Origin: Jeotgalibacillus sp. R-1-5s-1 | GTDB taxonomy: Bacteria; Bacillota; Bacilli; Bacillales; Jeotgalibacillaceae | Reading direction: 5' to 3' | DNA length: 64,000 nt | Assembly: GCF_004405105.1 (NCBI RefSeq) | Contig: NZ_SORW01000053.1 | Coordinates: 84,790 to 148,789, forward strand | Shown: positions 57,161-64,000 of the stretch, piece after piece | Layout of the letters: every line of letters starts with the position of its first letter | How positions within the stretch are numbered: the first letter of the stretch is position 1 | Made by a program: the position numbers and the translations under genes | The notes under the pieces: model-generated | Database searches by the model: none | Told to the model about the DNA's origin: nothing | Seen by the model: only the letters and a program-made list of their open reading frames with translations

Positions 57161-57275
57161 GTACCGGGGGATTCCTCCGCTTTCCGCGGCCGCGCGGTGA
57201 GCCAGCTAGCGCTCTGCGCTACGCTGTCTCACCTGTCGCTCCTCTGCCGCAGGAGTCTGCGGAATCCCCCGGTAC
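57161..57275 (+). repeat. Palindromic repeat at glyQS 3' end (element E4)
   Basis: The arms GTACCGGGGGATTCC (57161-57175) and GGAATCCCCCGGTAC (57261-57275) are perfectly complementary (15 of 15). Inside are the CCGCTTTCC junction, the GGTGAG-CAGC-AGCGC / GCGCT-GCTG-CTCACC hairpin and the GCAGGAGTCTGCGG block. It lacks the duplicated module of E3. It starts nine bases after the glyQS stop, and no separate terminator is visible, so it may end transcription. Confidence 0.9.
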
Positions 57276-57532
57276 TTTGTATGTATTTTAAAGATTTTAG
57301 TGACTACAATGCCTTCAATTTGTCCTAAACTTCAACGTCATAAAATAATTTAAAACTCATTTAACAACTCTCCTACCCCTTTCTCCCTTGATCTTAATTT
57401 ATCAACACAATTCGGTAATTTTATAACTGTGTATCCTTGTTTGACATTTATTGTTGCTAATTCAACAATTCTAACTTTGATCTGTGAATTCAAGATATTT
57501 ATTGCTCAATATGAAAACTATTTTATTAAAAA
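57276..57532. other. AT-rich gap between repeats
   Basis: No gene, RNA or clear promoter seen. It lies between elements E4 and E5. Confidence 0.5.
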
Positions 57533-57794
57533 GGGCCATATTCCCCCGAAGACTCCTGTGGCGGAAAGGGACAGGTGAAACCGACTGTGCGCAGCACAGG
57601 TGGGTTCACCGCCCGGCCATCGAAAAGCGGAGGCGGGCGTTAAAGGACGTACAAACTGGACTTGCGCCGACGGAGATATAGCAAACACAGTGAACGGAGT
57701 GAGCTGATGTTGACTTATCGAACGAGGGGACGGGAAGTTTAATAGTCCCTGCCCGTCGCAGCTAGACAGCGGAAAGCAAAGGGGAATATGGGCC
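57533..57794 (-). repeat. Palindromic repeat in inverted orientation (element E5)
   Basis: The left arm GGGCCATATTCCCC (57533-57546) and the right arm GGGGAATATGGGCC (57781-57794) match at 13 of 14 positions. Read on the minus strand, the interior repeats the family order: CTTTCCGC, TGTCTAGCTGCG, a module with hairpins, GCCTCCGCTTTTC, a hairpin GGTGAACC / GGTTTCACC, and the CAGGAGTCT block. There is one module copy, diverged from E3. Short open frames within it are not supported as genes. Confidence 0.88.
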
Positions 57795-57825
57795 GGTTTT
57801 CATCTTATTCAACTAAATACGAAAT

Positions 57826-57867
57826 ATTAAAACCCCTCCGGATCATGATTCCGGAGGGGTTTTTTCG
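57826..57867 (-). terminator. Terminator overlapping recO 3' end
   Basis: AAACCCCTCCGGAATC / GATCCGGAGGGGTTTT. The upstream arm encodes the last residues of RecO (TPPES) and the loop contains its TGA stop. Confidence 0.85.
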
Positions 57868-58634
57868 TCTTTATGAATGTCGCCGATGGTCTGCTTCATG
57901 CGGTCGAGCTGGTCGAGAAATGACCGGGATTTCAGGAATACGCCTACATACTCGTCGTAGTAAGTCCTGATCACCCTTTTCAGCTCCAGTTTAGTCGAAT
58001 CGCTGACTGATAACTTACCGAGACGGTCAAGATCCAGAAAGTAAAACAGTCTGAGGAGACGGACTGCTTTTGCAGATAAAGGCAGTTTGTAGTCGTCCAC
58101 TGAGCTGCAGCGATGGCACAAAAAGCCGTTCATTCTGAAGGAGAATGAGAAATCCCCCTCTCCCTGCCCGCAATTGACACAGCGGTTCAGAACCGGCTCT
58201 ACGCCAAACAGAGGGAGCAGCTTCAGTTCATAAATGTAACAGATGACTTCTTCATCGTAACCACTATTGATCAAACTGAAGCATTGTCTCGTTAATTCAA
58301 ACAGGAATGGATTAGGTTTTCTGTCTTCGGTTGCTTTATCGAGCAGTTCTGCCATGAAGCTTGCGTGAGCTGCTTTATAAAGGTCTTCTTTCAGCACACG
58401 GCTGGATTGGAGCATTTCCCCCTGCTGGAGTGAACCCATACCCGAACCGCCCTGAATCAGGTACTGTGCGTGTGTGAACATCTGGGAGACTGAAGACAGT
58501 CTGCTATTGGTTTTTTTGGCTCCCCGTGCCATGACGGCTGTTTTGCCAAGTTCTCTTGTAAAAAGAGTCACCACTTTATTTGTTTCACCGTAATCCTTTG
58601 TCCGTATAACAATCCCTTCACACTTTTGAAGCAT
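57843..58634 (-). CDS. recO: DNA repair protein RecO
   Basis: 263 residues. An N-terminal OB fold (CEGIVIRTKDYGETNKVVTLF) is followed by a helical domain with a zinc site (CVNCGQGEGDF...FLCHRC). RecO loads RecA at gaps with RecF/RecR. It is the last gene of the phoH-yqfF-ybeY-dgkA-cdd-era-recO series. AAAAGGAGACCTTACC precedes the ATG. Confidence 0.95.
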   Translation of the reverse strand: MLQKCEGIVIRTKDYGETNKVVTLFTRELGKTAVMARGAKKTNSRLSSVSQMFTHAQYLIQGGSGMGSLQQGEMLQSSRVLKEDLYKAAHASFMAELLDKATEDRKPNPFLFELTRQCFSLINSGYDEEVICYIYELKLLPLFGVEPVLNRCVNCGQGEGDFSFSFRMNGFLCHRCSSVDDYKLPLSAKAVRLLRLFYFLDLDRLGKLSVSDSTKLELKRVIRTYYDEYVGVFLKSRSFLDQLDRMKQTIGDIHKDEKTPPES

Positions 58635-58670
58635 GGTAAGGTCTCCTTTTAGCGTGCGTTCTGCCGGCGA

Positions 58671-59997
<1,327 letters not shown>

Positions 59998-60000
59998 TTA

Positions 60001-60040
60001 AAAAAAGGAGAAGACTTAACAACCGTTAAGTGATTCTCCC
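60001..60040 (-). terminator. Terminator or attenuator between dgkA and cdd
   Basis: GGAGAATCACTTAAC / GTTAAGTCTTCTCC with seven T on the minus strand. It may reduce read-through into cdd-era-recO. Confidence 0.75.
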
Positions 60041-60098
60041 TGCTTTTATCATTATACTATAAAACTGAGCATTTTTAAGTTAAAACGTTTCCACAGCC

Positions 60099-60464
60099 TC
60101 ATAAAATTGCGAACAGTTTTGGAACGAATAAAATTAACCCGCCAATCGCGGCTGCAATGGCAAAAAACAGGACAGATGCGGCGGCCGCATCCTTTGCTTT
60201 TTTTGCAAGAGGATGAAGCTCCTCTGTGACAAGATCGACCGTACGCTCAATCGCTGTATTCATTAGTTCAAGAGCAAGTACGCCCCCGATGAATAGAAGT
60301 AAAATCAGCCACTCAGTCCCATTCAGCTTTAATATAAAAGCCAATACGATCATGGCCAGACCGGCAACGGTATGAATTTTAAAATTTTGTTCGTTAAGAA
60401 ACACGTCTTTTACACCGCTTGCAGCATATCGAAACGAGCGGATCAATTTTCTCACGTCCATCAT
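60099..60464 (-). CDS. dgkA: Undecaprenol/diacylglycerol kinase
   Basis: 121 residues, three membrane helices. The catalytic glutamate motif is ALELMNTAIERTVDLV. In Gram-positives this family phosphorylates undecaprenol for cell-wall lipid carrier recycling. Its ATG shares a base with the ybeY stop (TGATG). Confidence 0.93.
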   Translation of the reverse strand: MMDVRKLIRSFRYAASGVKDVFLNEQNFKIHTVAGLAMIVLAFILKLNGTEWLILLLFIGGVLALELMNTAIERTVDLVTEELHPLAKKAKDAAAASVLFFAIAAAIGGLILFVPKLFAIL

Positions 60465-60937
60465 CAGGACCTCGACAGGCCAAATTCCTCTAAAATGTCA
60501 TTTTGTCGACCAAACATCACTGCTTCATCCGATTCCTTCATATGGTCATATCCTAAAAGATGCAAAAATCCGTGTAAAGCCAGGAATCCAAGCTCTCTTG
60601 AAAAGGAATGTCCGTACTCCTCTGCCTGTTCTTTTGCTTTCGGTACAGAAATGATGATGTCTCCAAGGATTCTTTCAAGATCTGATTCTCCCGTGATTTC
60701 CATTTCATCCTCACCGAGTTCTTCCATGGCAAATGAGATGACATCTGTCGCCTGGTCCTTTTGACGGTATTCACGGTTAATTTCCTGAATGCGCTCATCT
60801 GTTACAAAGGTGACCGAGCATTCCCCGTTTTCAACACCTTCTTTTTCAGCTGCAAAGGTCAGAAGCCTGCTTACAAGGCTCTTATCATCCTCAGTGAGAC
60901 CCTCTGTTTCGTCGATAAAATCTATGTGTAGTGTCAT
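60464..60937 (-). CDS. ybeY: rRNA maturation endonuclease YbeY
   Basis: 157 residues. The zinc motif HxxxHxxxxxH is [12 protein letters not shown] near residue 125, and the N-terminal [12 protein letters not shown]-like segment reads [14 protein letters not shown]. YbeY matures the 16S rRNA 3' end. It overlaps yqfF by four bases and dgkA by one. Confidence 0.95.
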   Translation of the reverse strand: MTLHIDFIDETEGLTEDDKSLVSRLLTFAAEKEGVENGECSVTFVTDERIQEINREYRQKDQATDVISFAMEELGEDEMEITGESDLERILGDIIISVPKAKEQAEEYGHSFSRELGFLALHGFLHLLGYDHMKESDEAVMFGRQNDILEEFGLSRS

Positions 60938-63090
60938 GCCTGCTTCTTCCTTTCTTCTTTTTTAAATTCCGGGTATTCAATCCTTGAATGAAAGATCCCG
61001 TTCAGGGTTTCACAGAACACCCGCTTAATAATTTCGAGCTCTTTCAATGTTAAGTCTGACTCATTAAACTGGCCATCCTGAAGCCGATCCTGAACGATTG
61101 ACTGAACAAGCTGACGGATTTTCTCTGCGTTCGGCTCCTTCATGGATCTTACTGCAGCCTCCACACTGTCGGCAACCGAAATTACTGCCGCCTCTCTGGA
61201 TTGAGGCTTTGGCCCCGGGTATCGGTATTCTGCTTCTTTCGGGTCAAATCCATTCTCTTTTGCCTTATAATAAAAAAACTTTAACAGCGTGGTGCCGTGG
61301 TGCTGTTCTGCAATATCGATAAATTCCTGAGGCAGCTTATATTTTCTAAGCATTTCAGCCCCCTCAACTGCGTGGGCAATAATGATATCCCTTGACGTTT
61401 CAGGGGACAGCCGGTCATGTGGGTTCTGGTTGGATATCTGGTTTTCAATAAAGTAATGAGGACGTTTCGTTTTCCCGATGTCATGATAATAACAGCCGAC
61501 ACGGGCAAGTAACCCGTTCGCCCCGATTGCTTCACATGCCGCTTCAGCCAGGTTCGCTACCATGACGCTATGATGATAGGTGCCGGGTGCTTCTGTCAAT
61601 ATCTTTTTTAGCAAAGGATGATTCGGATTTGACAGTTCAACCAGCTTCATCGTAGAAAGAATCCCGAATCCGGCTTCAAAAAGCGGTAACAGCCCGATCG
61701 TCAAAATAGACGCAAGAATCCCGGAAACAACTGCAAACACTGCAAATAGCGCATAGTCAACAGTCGAAAACTGAGCGTTTTCTATGAGCATCAGTGACAT
61801 AAGGAACAAAATATTCGCTGTTGATACAAACAATCCGGCTCTCAGAAGATGAGTACGTCTTCTGCTGTTCGATAAAAACAGGATCCCTGCCAATCCGCTG
61901 AATAAGAAATATAAAGATACTTCCACATTAACAGACCCTGTGATCGTATCATTAAACACAATACTCGCACATACAGCCTGGAGCATGGTTATGGTTAAAG
62001 CCACTCTCGTATTAATCATACTTTTCAGCAACATCGGAGCCATTGCTGCAGGAAACAGATATCCGATCTGGAGAATATCGAGCTCCCTCACCAGTTCTGT
62101 CACCTTCATCAGTCCGAGAGATAATAGAAAGATCATACTGACCAGTACAAGGTAGGTCTGCTTTTTATCACGCGAGATTTTCCATGAAGAAAACAGAAAA
62201 TGGATCACAAAAATGATCAGCAGTGAAAAAATAATGAGACCAATATACGGTAATACCGACGCGTCATTCGTCGTAAGCCCAAGTGCCTCGAGTTGTCTGT
62301 ATACATCACGATCAATCAGGTAACCTTCCTGAACAATTACCTGTCCCTCAAGAATCTGTACCGGCTCTACGGATTCGCGGGCCTGCAGAATTCTTGCTTC
62401 TGTCTGCTCAGGATCAAACAGATTATTTTCTATAATGGCAAAACGGGCAAGTTCAATTGAGGCATTTCTTAAGCCTTCACTGAAGGACAGTGACGACAAA
62501 TTATTCTGCACTTCCGTTCTTGCTGCACTGACTTCATCCTGCCTGATCGGCTCCTCCATAATCTGCTCAATCTGGCGGACTGTCAGGATTTTCGCTTCTT
62601 CCAACGCTTCATCACTGGAGGATAAAAGCTGGATGAGTATATCATCGCTAATATTTTCGGTTACGTTTTCAGACACGTCCTCAGAAAGCGCTGACTTTAA
62701 AGAGGCCAGCCTTTCTTCGTTAACCCCCGCATCAGAAGACGGCTCTGTCGGCTCAGAGCTCGGAGTATCCAAATTAAAGTCCATGGCAAAGTCATATATG
62801 GAGGAGGTCAGCGAAGTGCGGTTATCGACCACCTCAGGACGATAGACATACACTTCTTCCACTTCTGACGCAGCACGCTCCTGTTCAATTTCTGTTCTTC
62901 TTTCATCAACAATCGTTTTAGGGGACCGTATCGTTTCTTCAGCAACCGAAAACAGGCTGATATTGTATGTCTCTGTTCTGACATGACTGATCAGCAGGAT
63001 AAACACAAAAACCGCAACAAGACTCAGCAGGATCCATTTAAAAAAAGTATAACTGAGTATGTTTTTTGTACGCTGGATCCAATTTTCCAT
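60934..63090 (-). CDS. yqfF: Membrane HD-family phosphodiesterase (PgpH/YqfF)
   Basis: 718 residues. A TM helix, a large external domain of about 220 residues (7TMR-HDED type), seven membrane helices and an intracellular HD domain with [11 protein letters not shown] and [12 protein letters not shown]. PgpH proteins hydrolyse cyclic di-AMP. ATG 63090 follows GGGAGTGAATGGA. It is located between phoH and ybeY in the usual order. Confidence 0.93.
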   Translation of the reverse strand: MENWIQRTKNILSYTFFKWILLSLVAVFVFILLISHVRTETYNISLFSVAEETIRSPKTIVDERRTEIEQERAASEVEEVYVYRPEVVDNRTSLTSSIYDFAMDFNLDTPSSEPTEPSSDAGVNEERLASLKSALSEDVSENVTENISDDILIQLLSSSDEALEEAKILTVRQIEQIMEEPIRQDEVSAARTEVQNNLSSLSFSEGLRNASIELARFAIIENNLFDPEQTEARILQARESVEPVQILEGQVIVQEGYLIDRDVYRQLEALGLTTNDASVLPYIGLIIFSLLIIFVIHFLFSSWKISRDKKQTYLVLVSMIFLLSLGLMKVTELVRELDILQIGYLFPAAMAPMLLKSMINTRVALTITMLQAVCASIVFNDTITGSVNVEVSLYFLFSGLAGILFLSNSRRRTHLLRAGLFVSTANILFLMSLMLIENAQFSTVDYALFAVFAVVSGILASILTIGLLPLFEAGFGILSTMKLVELSNPNHPLLKKILTEAPGTYHHSVMVANLAEAACEAIGANGLLARVGCYYHDIGKTKRPHYFIENQISNQNPHDRLSPETSRDIIIAHAVEGAEMLRKYKLPQEFIDIAEQHHGTTLLKFFYYKAKENGFDPKEAEYRYPGPKPQSREAAVISVADSVEAAVRSMKEPNAEKIRQLVQSIVQDRLQDGQFNESDLTLKELEIIKRVFCETLNGIFHSRIEYPEFKKEERKKQA

Positions 63091-63173
63091 TCCATTCACT
63101 CCCGGATGAAACAAAATGTATGTAAATAAGACACGATATTACTTTTAGTACAGTATAGCAGAAAAAACCAGCT

Positions 63174-63284
63174 GGAAAATAAAAAGTCGGTATTTCCCGG
63201 GTGAAAATACCGACTCTGTCAATACAAGAAAAAAGACACCATGCCGCAGTCCGATAAGGACCTTCAGCATGGTATCTTTAAGGC
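63174..63284 (-). terminator. Tandem hairpin terminators after phoH
   Basis: The first is ATACCATGCTG / CGGCATGGTGTC followed by TTTTTTC (63231-63283). The second is AGTCGGTATTTTC / GAAATACCGACT followed by TTTTTATTTT (63184-63214). Both lie between phoH and yqfF on the minus strand. Confidence 0.75.
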
Positions 63285-63293
63285 TTAACTCCT

Positions 63294-64000
63294 TTATTCT
63301 GTTCCGCCTTCATACGCACCAATAATTTTTGAAACGAGTGGATGTCTCACTACATCGGTCTTTTCGAGATATTGAAACCCGATCCCCGGTACATTGCGAA
63401 GCCGTTTCTGTGCTGCCACTAAGCCCGACTCCATTCCCTTCGGCAGGTCAACCTGACTCTGGTCTCCGGTAATGACCATTTTCGAACCGAAACCAAGACG
63501 CGTCAGAAACATCTTCATCTGTGCATTGGTTGTATTCTGCGCTTCATCAAGAATGACAAAAGCGTCGTCGAGTGTGCGCCCTCTCATATAGGCAAGAGGT
63601 GCAATTTCGATAATGCCTCTTTCAATGAACCGCTGAGTCTGATCGGGTCCAAGCACATCATTCAGCGCATCGTACAATGGACGCAGATAAGGGTCCACTT
63701 TTTCCTTCAGATCTCCCGGCAGGAAGCCTAGGCTCTCCCCTGCTTCGACAGCAGGACGGGTCAAAATAATCTTTTTAACTTTATTATTTTTCAATGCATG
63801 GACGGCCATAACGACAGCCAGGTATGTTTTCCCTGTCCCTGCAGGACCAATTCCAAATACAAGATCTTTTTTACGGATTTCAGTAATGTACTGGCGCTGG
63901 CCCATCGTTTTGGCCCGGATTGATTTGCCTTTTGCACTTTTGGTGATTTCTTCGTTATAGAGCTCGTTAAAGTACTCAATCGTTCCTCTTAAAGCCATCT
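63294..64000 (-). CDS. phoH: PhoH-family ATPase (5' end off window)
   Basis: About 235 residues of the C-terminal part are visible; the real start lies beyond 64000. Walker A is [14 protein letters not shown], Walker B is [15 protein letters not shown], and [22 protein letters not shown] is typical of PhoH. The cellular role is unclear, probably RNA-related given the linked ybeY. The methionine at 63998 is likely internal. Confidence 0.92.
   Translation of the reverse strand, partial: MALRGTIEYFNELYNEEITKSAKGKSIRAKTMGQRQYITEIRKKDLVFGIGPAGTGKTYLAVVMAVHALKNNKVKKIILTRPAVEAGESLGFLPGDLKEKVDPYLRPLYDALNDVLGPDQTQRFIERGIIEIAPLAYMRGRTLDDAFVILDEAQNTTNAQMKMFLTRLGFGSKMVITGDQSQVDLPKGMESGLVAAQKRLRNVPGIGFQYLEKTDVVRHPLVSKIIGAYEGGTE

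Noticed and set aside
57484-57681. 65-residue open frame on the plus strand
   Set aside because: It lies mostly inside palindromic element E5, has no ribosome binding site and its open reading reflects GC-rich repeat sequence.

Overview
The window is a chromosomal segment of a low-to-moderate GC Gram-positive bacterium of the order Bacillales. The evidence is the near-continuous gene order shared with the Bacillus subtilis yqhM-to-phoH region (from lipM/gcv/comG through pst, ispG, nfo, sigA/dnaG and recO/era/ybeY to phoH), GGAGG-type ribosome binding sites, frequent TTG/GTG starts, lipoteichoic acid synthase, com pseudopilins, a T-box and a tandem glycine riboswitch. I cannot name the genus; halotolerant Bacillaceae or Caryophanaceae-like genera would fit.

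Layout. 1-6000: octanoyltransferase LipM, rhodanese YqhL and the glycine cleavage genes gcvT-gcvPA-gcvPB, read from a glycine riboswitch. 6100-9010: SNF2 helicase YqhH, YqhG and shikimate kinase. 9013-12752: comGA-GG DNA-uptake pseudopilus operon. 12865-22089: MgsR, small membrane proteins, metallo-hydrolase, lipoprotein YqgU, LTA synthase, glucokinase, rhomboid GluP, 5-FTHF cyclo-ligase and ribosomal protein L33. 22281-33381: YqzD/YqzC, the PHO-box-controlled pstSCAB-phoU system, a PBP2-type transpeptidase, superoxide dismutase, a DUF456 protein and a Na/Pi cotransporter. 33600-45560: DUF1189 protein, a chemoreceptor, IspG, YqfW, a znuC-znuB-zur zinc operon, Nfo, CshB and IspH. 45727-55362: YqfO, TrmK, cytochrome c550 with an unusual acidic tail, acyl-CoA dehydrogenase, an unrecognised membrane protein, sigA-dnaG-yqxD, PpsR and CcpN. 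55465-64000: T-box-controlled single-chain glycyl-tRNA synthetase, RecO, Era, Cdd, DgkA, YbeY, the HD phosphodiesterase YqfF and the truncated start of phoH.

Most of the content is housekeeping. Functional blocks are evident: lipoate plus glycine cleavage (LipM acts on the GcvH branch), phosphate uptake (PstSCAB, PhoU, NptA), zinc homeostasis (Zur, ZnuBC and a cysteine-poor L33), isoprenoid synthesis (IspG, IspH) and the replication/transcription macromolecular-synthesis operon (DnaG, SigA).

The least explained component is a family of long palindromic intergenic repeats with six members or fragments (at 1, 23139, 38875, 45611, 57161 and 57533). Each complete element ends in about 15-bp inverted arms that match within the element but differ in sequence between elements. 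The interior hairpin is also conserved as base pairing rather than as sequence. All copies sit next to gene 3' ends. This is the observation in the window I would follow up first.
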